Part shown: one piece after another, positions 53,263 through 61,761 of the stretch
Layout of the letters: each line of letters opens with the position of its first letter
Numbering within the stretch: position 1 is the first letter of the stretch
Assembly (NCBI GenBank): GCA_963698265.1
Contig: CAVOQC010000002.1
Location: 62,001 to 126,000, forward strand
Direction: 5' to 3'
DNA length: 64,000 bases
From: FEB-7 sp963698265
GTDB lineage: Bacteria > Pseudomonadota > Gammaproteobacteria > Burkholderiales > Usitatibacteraceae
Notes under the pieces: model-generated
Databases searched by the model: none
What the model saw: only the letters and a program-made list of their open reading frames with translations
Told to the model about the DNA's origin: nothing
Translations under genes and position numbers: made by a program

Positions 53263-54573
53263 TCAGCCGAGCCGCGAGGCGAGCAGGGTGGCGATGCCGA
53301 GGAAGGAGAAGAACCCGGCCACGTCGGTCACGGTGGTGAGCACGATGGAGGAGGACTGCGCCGGGTCCATGCCGAAGCGCGAGAGCACGATGGGCACGAG
53401 CGCCCCGGCGATGCCCGCGATCACCATGGCGATCACCATGGCGCTGGAGATCACCATCACCAGGCCCTCGGAACCGCTCCAGAAATAGACGCCCACCGCG
53501 GTGGTGGCGGCCACTGCGAGGCCGTTGACCAGGCCCACGCCGGCTTCCTTGAGGACGACCCGCGGCCAGTGGCGCAGGCTGATCTCGCGCAGCACCAGCC
53601 CGCGCATGGTCACGGCGAGCGCCTGGGCGCCGGCGTTTCCCGACTGCCCCGCGACCACCGGCAGCAGCACCGCGAGCGCGGTGAATTTGGCGATCGTGCC
53701 CTCGAAGAGCCCGACCACCGCCGCGGCGAGGAAGGCGGTGAGCAGGTTGATCTGCAGCCAGGGCAGGCGCTTGCGCACGGCGAAGAGCGGCGTGGAGAGC
53801 GCGCGCTCGTCGCGGCTGGCACCCACCATCGTCTGGATGTCGATGCTCGTCTCTTCCTCGATGGCGGCGAGGAGTGCGGCGTGGCGGATCACGCCCACGA
53901 AGCGCCCGTCGACGTTCACCACCGGAAGCTCCGTGATCGCGCGGTGCTCGAGCATGGCCACCACGTCCTCGTGCGGGTCGAGCGCGTAGACCACCGCGAG
54001 CACCGGGCGGACGATCTCGCGAAGCGAGGCGGCGTGCTCGGCCACCGCGAGGTCCTGGATCTCCACGCGGCCCGTGAGCTTGCCCTCGTCGTCGACCACG
54101 AAGAGCTCGCGCAGGCCGTGGCGCTTGAGGGCACGCAGCCGCCCGAGCGCCTGGCCCACGGAGAGGTCCGCGCGCAGCGGGGTCACGTTCGGGTCCATCA
54201 GCCGCCCGGCGGAATTCTCCGGGTAGCGCAGCAGCTCGCGCAATTCGTGGGCGACCTGCGTGTCGAGGGACTTGAGCCGCAGGTCGCGCTCATCCTCCTC
54301 CCACTGGGCGAGGACGGCCACGCTCGCCGCGGGTTCCGCCTCGGAAAGCAGGTGCCGCGCGAGGGGATCGGGCAGCTCCTCGAGGATGGCCCGCGCCACG
54401 TCCGGGCCGAGCGCCTGCCAGGCGCGCACCACGGCGTGCGGCGGCTGCGACGAGAGGAGCGCCGCGCCGTCGGCAGGCGACATGGTCTCGAGCAGGCGCG
54501 CCGCCTCGTGCGGATAGTCGAGGAGGTAGCGCCGGTTGAGCGCGGCGACGGCGGGAATGGACACCGCGCTCAC
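53263..54573 (-). CDS. mgtE: magnesium transporter MgtE
   Basis: Inner-membrane Mg2+ channel (436 aa). Order: superhelical MgtE N domain (about 10-130), two CBS domains (about 135-260), then five membrane helices (about 285-436). The pore motif PVVAGQSGNAGAQALAVTMRGL is close to the family's P...GGNAGxQ. The N and CBS domains gate the pore by binding Mg2+ in the cytoplasm. Start GTG 54573 overlaps the upstream TGA (GTGA) after GGAGG. Last in an operon with the MgtE-like regulatory gene and mscS. Confidence 0.93.
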   Translation of the reverse strand: MSAVSIPAVAALNRRYLLDYPHEAARLLETMSPADGAALLSSQPPHAVVRAWQALGPDVARAILEELPDPLARHLLSEAEPAASVAVLAQWEEDERDLRLKSLDTQVAHELRELLRYPENSAGRLMDPNVTPLRADLSVGQALGRLRALKRHGLRELFVVDDEGKLTGRVEIQDLAVAEHAASLREIVRPVLAVVYALDPHEDVVAMLEHRAITELPVVNVDGRFVGVIRHAALLAAIEEETSIDIQTMVGASRDERALSTPLFAVRKRLPWLQINLLTAFLAAAVVGLFEGTIAKFTALAVLLPVVAGQSGNAGAQALAVTMRGLVLREISLRHWPRVVLKEAGVGLVNGLAVAATTAVGVYFWSGSEGLVMVISSAMVIAMVIAGIAGALVPIVLSRFGMDPAQSSSIVLTTVTDVAGFFSFLGIATLLASRLG

Positions 54574-55415
54574 TTTTCCTCCGGCAGGACGGGCCCGGCC
54601 GGCGGCAGCACCGCGAGCCCCGCGCGGACGAGGCCCGAGACCGTGTCCCAGTAGCTGCGCGCGGCGAGTCCCGCGACCGTGTCCTTCCCGCTGGCTTGGC
54701 GCGGCGCGCCGCGCGCGCGGGCCTGGGCGAGCTTCGCGGAATCGAGCACGCCGATCAGCCGGTTGCCCCGCTCGACCACGGGCAGCGCACTTGCCTGCCG
54801 CCAACCCGGATGGTGCGATGCCCCGGCGAGCGGCGTGAAGGCCGGCAGCGTGCCGGCGGGCGGGCGCATGAGAGAGGCGAGCGAGGTGGTCTCCGGCGCG
54901 CGCAGCAGCACGTGCAGGTCGACCATGCCGAGCAGCCGCTGGTCGTCCGCCACCACGAACACGGCCGCGGCTTCGACGTCGGTGTCGCTGCGCACGCGCG
55001 CCAGCGCTTCGGCGGCGGAGGTGCCCGGCGGCAGGGCGATGGTCTCCGGATCGGCCCACGCGCCCACCGCGTCCTCGGGATAGCCCAGGAGCATGCGCGA
55101 GGCGACCGCCGTGGCCGTGGACAGCCCCTCGATGAGGTGGGTGCGGCGCGGCTCCGCCACGTGGCGCAGGACCGCCACCGCGCCCTGCACGCCGGCCGCC
55201 GTGAGCAGGCCGAGCGCGGGCGCGTCCTCGAGCGAGGCGACGATGCGCGCGGCCGCCGTGGGCAGCATCGCCGCAAGCGCGGGTGCGGCCGCCCGGGCGG
55301 GAAGGCGCGCGAAGAGCGCGGCCGCGTCGGCTCCGGAGAGCCCCTCGAGCACCCGAGCGGCCGCGACGGGATGGGAGGAGACGAACGCCAGCGTGAGGGT
55401 CTCGGCCTCAGCCAT
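54570..55415 (-). CDS. MgtE N-domain/CBS-like protein without membrane part
   Basis: A 281-aa soluble protein that resembles the cytoplasmic half of MgtE: helical repeats (about 5-115) with LLGYPEDAVGAWADPETIALPPGTSAAEALARVR, which parallels MgtE's RYPENSAGRLMDPNVTPLRADLSVGQALGRLR, then a CBS-pair-like region (about 118-240) with VFVVADDQRLLGMVDLHVLL. No membrane helices follow; it ends in about 40 unassigned residues. Both junctions are coupled (8-base overlap with mscS, GTGA with mgtE), which argues against decay. It may regulate MgtE or act as a paired subunit. Confidence 0.78.
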   Translation of the reverse strand: MAEAETLTLAFVSSHPVAAARVLEGLSGADAAALFARLPARAAAPALAAMLPTAAARIVASLEDAPALGLLTAAGVQGAVAVLRHVAEPRRTHLIEGLSTATAVASRMLLGYPEDAVGAWADPETIALPPGTSAAEALARVRSDTDVEAAAVFVVADDQRLLGMVDLHVLLRAPETTSLASLMRPPAGTLPAFTPLAGASHHPGWRQASALPVVERGNRLIGVLDSAKLAQARARGAPRQASGKDTVAGLAARSYWDTVSGLVRAGLAVLPPAGPVLPEEK

Positions 55416-56241
55416 TGCCGGTGCGCGCCTTCACGGTGACGGGCTGCTCGTGGAAGAGGCTCGCGGGCACCAGCACCCGCCCCTCGGCCGTCTCGATGAT
55501 CACGCCGGTGGAGGTGATCTCCAGCAGCCGCCCCTCGTGCTCGGCGATGCGCACGGTCTGGCCGACCGCGAAGGCCTGGCGCAGGTGGTGCGCGGCGATG
55601 AGGTTGGCCACATACGCGCGCGAGCCTAGCCCGACCGCCAGCGCCACGCCGCCGCCGACGGTCACGGCGATCGCGCCCACGAAGATGGCGAGGAAGGTGA
55701 TGCGGATGCCGATCTGGTCCGCGCCTATGAGGATGGCGCCGACCAGGATGCTCACGCGCACGATGCGCGCCATCATGTTGCGCTGCCCCGGCTCCAGGCG
55801 CGGCACGGTCGCCTGCACGAGGTCCGCGGCGAAACCGGACATCAGCCACCCCGCCGCGAGGATCAGGAGGCCGACGGCGAGCGTGGGCAGGTAGTCGATC
55901 AGCTTCGCCAGCCAGTCGGTGAAGGCCTGAAGCCCGAGCACCTGGGTGGCGGCGGTGATGAAGAGCAGCAGCACCACCCAGTACACGATGGTGCCGGCCA
56001 CCACGGATCCGCGCGCCGCGCGCACGTGGGACAGGCCCGTGGGCAGCCCCAGCCGCGGCAGCATGGTGTCGATGAGCAGCATCGCGCGCTTGGTGAGCGC
56101 GCGCAGGATGCGCGCGAACATCCAGCCGACGAGCAGCAGGAGAATCGCCGCGACCACGCCCGGGAGGTGGTGCGTCACGCGCTCGAGCAGCGTCGAGGCG
56201 GCGTGGGAGAGCGAATCACCGAGGCTGCGCACTTCGTCCAT
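55408..56241 (-). CDS. MscS-family mechanosensitive channel
   Basis: Small-conductance mechanosensitive-type channel (277 aa; MscS E. coli 286), which releases solutes on osmotic downshift. Three to five hydrophobic helices: about 23-44, 73-95, 104-126, 147-175. The pore-lining glycine/alanine helix reads FLAIFVGAIAVTVGGGVALAVGLGSRAYVANLIA; a beta domain follows (EGRLLEITSTGVIIETAEGRVLVPASLF). It is slightly shorter than MscS at the C-terminus, which ends soon after that beta domain. ATG 56241 is preferred (GGAG eight bases upstream); ATG 56262 is possible. First gene of the mscS/MgtE-like/mgtE operon. Confidence 0.88.
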   Translation of the reverse strand: MDEVRSLGDSLSHAASTLLERVTHHLPGVVAAILLLLVGWMFARILRALTKRAMLLIDTMLPRLGLPTGLSHVRAARGSVVAGTIVYWVVLLLFITAATQVLGLQAFTDWLAKLIDYLPTLAVGLLILAAGWLMSGFAADLVQATVPRLEPGQRNMMARIVRVSILVGAILIGADQIGIRITFLAIFVGAIAVTVGGGVALAVGLGSRAYVANLIAAHHLRQAFAVGQTVRIAEHEGRLLEITSTGVIIETAEGRVLVPASLFHEQPVTVKARTGNG

Positions 56242-56377
56242 GCTTCGCGCTCCGTTGGGCATCGTGGTGCCGGCGAAATGTCGCCGTCGATGCAGTATCC
56301 GCGACTCGCGCGGCGCAGGTCAATTCGCGCGCCACGGCCTGCCCCGGCCGGAGCGGCGTCCCGCGACGCGGCCGGCG

Positions 56378-56391
56378 TATAGTGGCGCCAC
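56378..56391 (+). promoter_or_regulatory. candidate -10 box before amt
   Basis: TATAGT at 56378-56383 (five of six) overlaps the perfect palindrome gtggcgccac at 56382-56391, about 55 bases before the amt ATG. No -35 and no sigma54-type TGGCAC-TTGCA pair are seen. Confidence 0.25.
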
Positions 56392-56442
56392 GGCCGCGCC
56401 GGGCGCGGCGAAAAGAACAACGCTCGCGCGAGGGAGAATCCC

Positions 56443-57645
56443 ATGGAAGGACTCAAGACATCCTCGGACGTCCTCTTCATCCTGCTGGGCGCCATCATGG
56501 TGCTCGCGATGCACGCGGGGTTCGCGTTCCTGGAGCTGGGCACCGTCCGGCGCAAGAACCAGGTCAACGCGCTCATGAAGATCCTCGTGGATTTCTCGGT
56601 TTCCACGATCGCCTACTTCTTCATCGGCTATTCCCTCGCCTACGGGGTGAACTTCTTCGCGGGTGCCGAGAGCCTCGCGGCGAAGAGCGGCTACGAGCTG
56701 GTGAAGTTCTTCTTCCTGCTCACCTTCGCGGCGGCGATCCCGGCGATCGTCTCCGGCGGCATCGCCGAGCGCTTCCGCTTCAACCCGCAAATCGCCGCCA
56801 CCTTCGTCCTCGTGGGCTTCCTCTATCCCCTCTTCGAGAGCATCGCCTGGAACCAGGCGTTCGGCGTGCAGGCGTGGCTGAAGGGCGCCTTCGGCGCGGA
56901 GTTCCACGACTTCGCCGGCTCCGTGGTCGTGCACGCGATGGGCGGCTGGGTCGCGCTCGCCGCGGTGCTGCTGCTGGGCCCGCGCCAGGGGCGCTACACG
57001 AAGGAAGGGCAGGTCGTGGCCTTCCCGCCGTCCAACATTCCCTTCCTCGCGCTCGGCGCCTGGGTGCTCACGGTGGGCTGGTTCGGCTTCAACGTGATGA
57101 GCGCGCAGACCATCGACAAGATCACCGGGCTCGTGGCCGCCAATTCGCTCATGGCCATGGCGGGTGGCACGCTCGCGAGCCTGATCGTCGGCCGCAACGA
57201 CCCGGGCTTCGTGCACAACGGGCCGCTCGCGGGGCTGGTGGCGGTGTGCGCGGGCTCCGACGTGATGCACCCGCTGGGCGCGCTCGCCACGGGTGCGGTG
57301 GCCGGCGGCCTCTTCGTGGTCATGTTCAACGCGACGCAGAACCGCCTGCGGATAGACGACGTGCTGGGCGTGTGGCCGCTGCACGGGCTGTGCGGCGCCT
57401 GGGGCGGCATCGCCTGCGGCATCTTCGGCGCGAAGGCGCTGGGCGGTATGGGGGGCGTCTCCTTCGCGAGCCAGCTGGCGGGAACGGCGCTCGGCGTGGC
57501 GATCGCGCTGGCGGGCGGGTTCGCGATCTACGGGGTGCTCCGCGCCACCGTGGGCATCCGCCTCGACGCCGAGGACGAATTCAACGGCGCCGACCTCTCG
57601 ATCCACCGCATCACCTCCACGCCGGAGCGCGAGGAACGGGGCTGA
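56443..57645 (+). CDS. amt: ammonium transporter
   Basis: Inner-membrane Amt channel for ammonium (400 aa, about 11 helices). The twin-histidine pore is in VVVHAMGGW and in VWPLHGLCGAWGG. The ammonium signature (DFAGSVVVHAMGG) is present, and GFAFLELGTVRRKNQVNALMK is conserved near the start. It begins directly at helix 1 with no cleaved signal. Amt usually sits beside glnK (PII); no glnK is seen here, so control by PII, if any, comes from elsewhere. GAGGGAGA precedes the ATG. Confidence 0.95.
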   Translation: MEGLKTSSDVLFILLGAIMVLAMHAGFAFLELGTVRRKNQVNALMKILVDFSVSTIAYFFIGYSLAYGVNFFAGAESLAAKSGYELVKFFFLLTFAAAIPAIVSGGIAERFRFNPQIAATFVLVGFLYPLFESIAWNQAFGVQAWLKGAFGAEFHDFAGSVVVHAMGGWVALAAVLLLGPRQGRYTKEGQVVAFPPSNIPFLALGAWVLTVGWFGFNVMSAQTIDKITGLVAANSLMAMAGGTLASLIVGRNDPGFVHNGPLAGLVAVCAGSDVMHPLGALATGAVAGGLFVVMFNATQNRLRIDDVLGVWPLHGLCGAWGGIACGIFGAKALGGMGGVSFASQLAGTALGVAIALAGGFAIYGVLRATVGIRLDAEDEFNGADLSIHRITSTPEREERG

Positions 57646-57649
57646 GGCG

Positions 57650-58492
57650 CTAGGGAAGCGCGACTTCGCGCAGGCAGGTCTCCATCATCGTCGTGCGCAG
57701 CGGCACGTCCTCGCAGGCGCGCGCGAGGTTCGGCTGGACGGCGGCGATCTCCTCCTCGAGCGGCTCCCACTCGCGGATGCGCGCTTCCCAGGCCGGGGTG
57801 TCCGTGTTCGCCTGGCGCAGGCCGATCACGACGAGGGAGGCGAGGGCGGAAGAGGCCCCCATGGCGAACTGCGCGCCGCGTACTTTCGGGTCCATATGCG
57901 CGTGGAGCAGGGTGCCCTGCTCCTGCACCCAGGCACGGATGGCGGGTTCGCTCGCCCGTTCGTAGTAGGCGCGCGCGAGGTTCTTCACGATCGTCGCGCG
58001 CACGGGGAAGGAGCGGTAGCCTGAGGTCGCGTAGTCGGCGAGGGAGAAATCCCGCAGCGCCCACTCCAGGCGCGCGATGCCCTCGGCCCGGCGCCCCTTC
58101 TCGATGAGCAGGACGCCATGGTTGTTGGCGAGGCGATGGCGGCCGTTCGCCGTGCGCAGGGCCTCGGCATGGACGGCGACGAGGCGCTCGTAGTGCGGGA
58201 GCGCGAGCTCCGGCGTGCCTTTGCGGGCGGCGGCCTCGGCGGCGCACTCCACCGCGCGCACCACCCGCGGGTCGCGATCGCGGTCGGCGAAGCCGAACGC
58301 GCGGTCGCAGGCGGCGAAGACTTCCGTCCAGCGGTTCAACTCCCACTGCCGCGAAGCCTCGGTCATGGCCTCCTCGTAGGTTTTCGGGGCCGAGGGCGCT
58401 TCGCGTCCACGCCCGCAGCCCGCGACCGCGGCGGCAACGAGCAGCGCGGCGATGGCGCGGCGCGCAACGTCAGTCCCGGAAGTCGGATGCAC
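57650..58492 (-). CDS. TPR-like lipoprotein, unknown
   Basis: A 280-aa protein with a lipobox AVAGC (Cys about residue 26) and a helical, TPR-like mature part: SRQWELNRWTEVFAACDRAFGF, ALPHYERLVAVHAEALR and NNHGVLLIEKGRRAEGIARLEWALRDF are consistent with helix-turn-helix repeats. Cysteines at the C-terminus (ACEDVPL, TCLREV) may form a disulfide. It ends an apparent three-gene minus-strand operon with the beta-barrel-like and J/trypsin genes. It probably acts as an envelope scaffold or adaptor. Confidence 0.7.
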   Translation of the reverse strand: MHPTSGTDVARRAIAALLVAAAVAGCGRGREAPSAPKTYEEAMTEASRQWELNRWTEVFAACDRAFGFADRDRDPRVVRAVECAAEAAARKGTPELALPHYERLVAVHAEALRTANGRHRLANNHGVLLIEKGRRAEGIARLEWALRDFSLADYATSGYRSFPVRATIVKNLARAYYERASEPAIRAWVQEQGTLLHAHMDPKVRGAQFAMGASSALASLVVIGLRQANTDTPAWEARIREWEPLEEEIAAVQPNLARACEDVPLRTTMMETCLREVALP

Positions 58493-58511
58493 GTGCGCTA
58501 CCCGCGAGGAC

Positions 58512-59222
58512 TCAGGGCAGGAAGGGCTCGGTTTCCCAGTGGAAGCCGAGGGACCAGTAGCGCCCCGCCTTCTCGCCGCCGGTGCGCGTGACCCAGGTGA
58601 GGTCGACGTCGAGCCTGTCGAAGAGGGAATAGCGGCCGCCGGCGCGCAGGAACGGCTTCGCCGCGTTCTCGCCGAAGGCTTCCGCCACGAGTGCCAGGCG
58701 CGGGCCCACGGGCTTTTCCACGGCCACGCCCCACAGGGTGAGGTTGCGCGCCTCGTCGCGCACCCGCGTCGTGCCGGCGTTCAGGTGCACCAGGGCGCGC
58801 GTGTCCTTGTCGGCGCCGATGCCGAAGCTCACGGGGACGATCACGAAGGGGTTGTCCCAGCCGGTCCTTGCCCCGCGCCGGAGCTGGCGGGCGAGCCCCG
58901 CGACGAGGCCGTACCCCCAGTCGCCGTCGTCGACGCTGCGGAAGGCGTGCTTGCCCTGGAAGAAAGTCGTGGCGGTCCGGCTGCGGCCGCGTTCGCGCGT
59001 GCGCACGGCGCCGGCCTGCCATTCGATGCCGAAGCGAGCGCAGGCCGGGGCGAACGACAGGTCGGTCGCGTTGCCGCGCGTGCGGTCGATCCAGGTCTCG
59101 AGCTGGCACGCGCGCTCGTCGAGAGTGGTCGCGTCCTCGGTGTTGAGCGGGCGGCCTGCGAGGGCGGCGACGGGAAGCAGCAGCGCCAGGAAAAGGCCGG
59201 CGGCCTGCAACAGGCGGGTCAT
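58512..59222 (-). CDS. outer-membrane beta-barrel-like protein
   Basis: A 236-aa protein with a signal peptide (to AALA-G, about 22) and then RPLNTEDATTLDERACQLETWIDR, the typical N-terminal box of MetA-pathway-type/beta-barrel outer-membrane proteins. The rest alternates hydrophobic and polar residues and ends with a strand terminating EPFLP, as for barrel strands. The length suggests about ten or more strands; pore function is not certain. ATG 59222 is two bases after the J/trypsin stop, so these genes are tightly linked. Confidence 0.65.
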   Translation of the reverse strand: MTRLLQAAGLFLALLLPVAALAGRPLNTEDATTLDERACQLETWIDRTRGNATDLSFAPACARFGIEWQAGAVRTRERGRSRTATTFFQGKHAFRSVDDGDWGYGLVAGLARQLRRGARTGWDNPFVIVPVSFGIGADKDTRALVHLNAGTTRVRDEARNLTLWGVAVEKPVGPRLALVAEAFGENAAKPFLRAGGRYSLFDRLDVDLTWVTRTGGEKAGRYWSLGFHWETEPFLP

Positions 59223-59224
59223 GG

Positions 59225-60322
59225 CTAGTTCGGCGCCATCGAGCGCGACATCGACTCCGTGAGCGGGTTGGCGGCGCTGCGCGAGCGCATGTTCGCGATC
59301 CAGTCGGCGGGAACCGCGAAGTTGAGGTTCTGCCCGGACTTGTGCTGGAAGGTCATGATGCCCACGAGCCGCCCGTAGGCATCGAAGAGCGGCCCGCCCG
59401 AGGAGCCGGGCGAGATGGGCGCGGTGGTCTGGATCACGCGGCCCTGCGGAAGGTCGCGCATCCCCGAGACGATGCCGTCGCTGATCGTGAGGTCGAGGCC
59501 CTGGGGCGCGCCAATCGCGTAGACCTTCTGGCCGGTCTTCAGGGACTCGGCGGTGCCGATGTTCACCGCGGGGGCCGTGAGGCCCAGGACGGAGAGGCGG
59601 CAGAGGTCGTATTCCTCGTCGGCGACCTCGACGCTCGCGGAGAACTGCTCGCCGCCCACTCTCACCGTGAGCGAGCCACCCGCCGCGGCCACGTGGCAGT
59701 TGGTGATGACCGTGCCGACGCCGGTGACGACCCCGCTGCCCAGGCCGACGGCGCGGCCGGAGACGTTGTGGGCGGTGATGCGCGCGGTGCTGCGCGAAAG
59801 ATCCGTGAAGAGTTCCTCGGCGCTTCGCGGCGCGAGCACCGGGGAGATGGGGGCCGTGGGCACCGGCGCGACCGCCTCGGGCCGCAGCTCGCGCTGGGCG
59901 ACGATCTTCACCTCGGGCTTCTTCGACGGCGAGCGCGCCATCCAGAACGCCAGGAACGCGAGCACGAGGGCGCCGCCCGTCAGGACGTACTTGTTCTTCC
60001 AGACCGGCCCCTCCTGGTCCTCGGGCTCGAGGACCAGGTCGGGATTCATCGCCGCCGTCCTGGCGGCCGCCTTCTCCGCGATGCTGATCAGCTTCGCGTC
60101 GTAGGCCGCGCGCTCGTTGGGCATGCACAGGACGTGGTAGGCCTCGTGGACGAGGTTCGCCTCGTTGGGATCGGCGCCCGGGTCGCGGTCGAGGGCGGCG
60201 AGCTTCTTCTTGTACGCGATGCCGATGTCGATCGCATTCGCGTCCTTTTCCACGCCCAGGATGTCGTAGAGCGTGCGTTTGCGCACTGGTGGGGGGGTGG
60301 GAGGCGTGGCCATGGCGCCCAT
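59225..60322 (-). CDS. J-like domain / TM / trypsin-like serine protease fusion
   Basis: A 365-aa protein. Residues 17-80 form a DnaJ-like domain (LYDILGVEKDA ... AYKKKLAALDRDPGADPNEA ... AYHVLCMPNERAAYDAKL), but the HPD motif is replaced (the position reads DRD). A membrane helix spans about 112-128 (YVLTGGALVLAFLAFWM). After a linker, a trypsin-like domain (about 168-350) has H210 in TNCHVAAAG, D239 in EEYDLC, and S308 in PGSSGGPLF. So the J-like part would be cytoplasmic and the protease periplasmic. ATG 60322 or 60313. It heads a three-gene operon. Confidence 0.85.
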   Translation of the reverse strand: MGAMATPPTPPPVRKRTLYDILGVEKDANAIDIGIAYKKKLAALDRDPGADPNEANLVHEAYHVLCMPNERAAYDAKLISIAEKAAARTAAMNPDLVLEPEDQEGPVWKNKYVLTGGALVLAFLAFWMARSPSKKPEVKIVAQRELRPEAVAPVPTAPISPVLAPRSAEELFTDLSRSTARITAHNVSGRAVGLGSGVVTGVGTVITNCHVAAAGGSLTVRVGGEQFSASVEVADEEYDLCRLSVLGLTAPAVNIGTAESLKTGQKVYAIGAPQGLDLTISDGIVSGMRDLPQGRVIQTTAPISPGSSGGPLFDAYGRLVGIMTFQHKSGQNLNFAVPADWIANMRSRSAANPLTESMSRSMAPN

Positions 60323-60403
60323 GATCGGGCCTTTCGGGCAATCGGGGCAATGGGTCCGGTAAAGTGGCTTCCCGGCCCGCAGGGCCTTGCCGGAAGCCAG
60401 CCG

Positions 60404-61003
60404 ATGCCCCCCACGATCCCGCTCGAGCGCCATTTGACGGCCTGGGCCTTCCAGAACGCCTGGGCCAACCACCGCTTCCTCCAGGCCTGTGCGCGGCTTT
60501 CCCCCGCGGAATTCGCGGCGCCGCGAACGGGCTTCTTTCCCTCCGTCAAGGCGACCCTCAACCACATCGTCACGGTGGACTGGATGTATGCCGACGCGAT
60601 GGAGCGCGCGATGGCCGGGAGGGAGCCCCACCCCGACATCGGCTCGTTCTACGAGCCCGAGGCGCCATTCGACCGCGTGGACGCGCTCGCGCCGGCGCAG
60701 AAGGCCGTGGATCTTCGCTTCGTCGCGCTGTGCGAATCCCTGGGTGCGGCCGATCTTGCGCGGCCCGTGGCGCTGCTGCGGCGCAAGGGGCGCGTGGAGG
60801 AGCAGATGCACCGCCTGCTCGCGCACGTCTTCGAGCACCAGATCCACCACCGGGGGCAGGCGCACGCCATGCTCTCGGGAACCTCCGTGGCGCCCCCGCA
60901 GCTGGACGAGTTCTTCTGCGCCAACGAGGCGGACCTGCGCGCGGCGGAGTTCGCCGAGCTGGGCTTCAGCGAAGCGACGATCTGGGCTCAGCCGAAGGCG
61001 TAG
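60404..61003 (+). CDS. DinB-family protein
   Basis: A 199-aa four-helix DinB/YfiT-like protein, a fold used by metal-dependent thiol-linked enzymes, with no single known reaction. The metal histidines are H in ATLNHIVTVDWM (about residue 49) and the pair in FEHQIHHRGQAH near 139-143, all at family positions. ATG 60404 is chosen because it opens helix 1 (HLTAWAFQNAWANHRFL); it is divergent from the J/trypsin gene across about 80 bases. The 3' end overlaps the dioxygenase gene by 16 bases on the opposite strand. Confidence 0.88.
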   Translation: MPPTIPLERHLTAWAFQNAWANHRFLQACARLSPAEFAAPRTGFFPSVKATLNHIVTVDWMYADAMERAMAGREPHPDIGSFYEPEAPFDRVDALAPAQKAVDLRFVALCESLGAADLARPVALLRRKGRVEEQMHRLLAHVFEHQIHHRGQAHAMLSGTSVAPPQLDEFFCANEADLRAAEFAELGFSEATIWAQPKA

Positions 61004-61761
61004 CCGTCCATGCCCAGCGAGCCCATGTCGATGCCGAGGGCCAGGTGCCGGGCGGCGGGGCCGCCGGCGCCGAGCGCCACGAAGAACGGCATCAGGTGCT
61101 CTTCGGTGGGATGGGCGCGCTCGGCCAGCGGCGCGAGGCGGCGGTAGTCGGCCAGGTCGTCCGCGGCGCCGGCCGCGACCCTGTCCGCCATCCAGGCGTT
61201 GAACTCCACCGCCCAGGCGAAGGCGTCGTCCGGGTGCCGGCCCCAGTCCACCTCGCGCAGGTTGTGCACGATGCCGCCGGAGCCGATCACCAGCACGCCT
61301 TCGTCGCGCAGCGGCGCAAGCGCGCGGCCGATCTCGAGGTGATGGCGCGCGCCGAGGGCGGATTGCACGGACAGTTGCGCGACCGGGATGTCGGCGTCCG
61401 GATACATCCAGCGCAGCGGCACCCAGCCCCCGTGGTCGATGCCGCGTTCGGCGTCGATCGCGGGCGGGCGGCCTTCCGCGCCCAGCAGTTCGGAGACACG
61501 CCCGACGAGCGCGGCCGAGCCGGGAGGCTCGTAGCGGACGCGGTAGAGTTCCTCGGGAAAGCCGGTGAAGTCGTGGATCGTCGCGAGGCGTGCCGCCCCG
61601 GTCACGGCCGGGCCGGGCGTGTCCCAGTGGGCCGACACCACGAGGATCGCCTCGGGCCGCCCGATCACGACGCCCAGCTCGGACCAGGCGTGGGTGAAGA
61701 AGTTGTTCGCGGTCGCGAGCGTCGGCGCGCCGTGGGACAGGAAGATCGCCGGCAGGCTCAT
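60988..61761 (-). CDS. class III extradiol dioxygenase family protein (YgiD-like)
   Basis: A 257-aa LigB/DODA-type enzyme, likely opening a catechol-type ring with non-haem Fe(II). The conserved N-terminal FLSHGAPTLA (H about residue 10), the H in VVSAHWDTPG (about 45), and HNLREVD near 170 are family positions; PTEEHLMPFFVALGA near the end is the YgiD signature. E. coli YgiD is a 4,5-DOPA dioxygenase; the substrate here is unproven. Start ATG 61761 overlaps the MFS stop by four bases. Ends in a 16-base overlap with DinB. Confidence 0.88.
   Translation of the reverse strand: MSLPAIFLSHGAPTLATANNFFTHAWSELGVVIGRPEAILVVSAHWDTPGPAVTGAARLATIHDFTGFPEELYRVRYEPPGSAALVGRVSELLGAEGRPPAIDAERGIDHGGWVPLRWMYPDADIPVAQLSVQSALGARHHLEIGRALAPLRDEGVLVIGSGGIVHNLREVDWGRHPDDAFAWAVEFNAWMADRVAAGAADDLADYRRLAPLAERAHPTEEHLMPFFVALGAGGPAARHLALGIDMGSLGMDGYAFG

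Noticed and set aside
54570..55415. MgtE-like gene as a pseudogene or a truncated mgtE.
   Set aside because: Frame is intact and both ends overlap neighbours in a coupled way; a decayed copy would not keep this.
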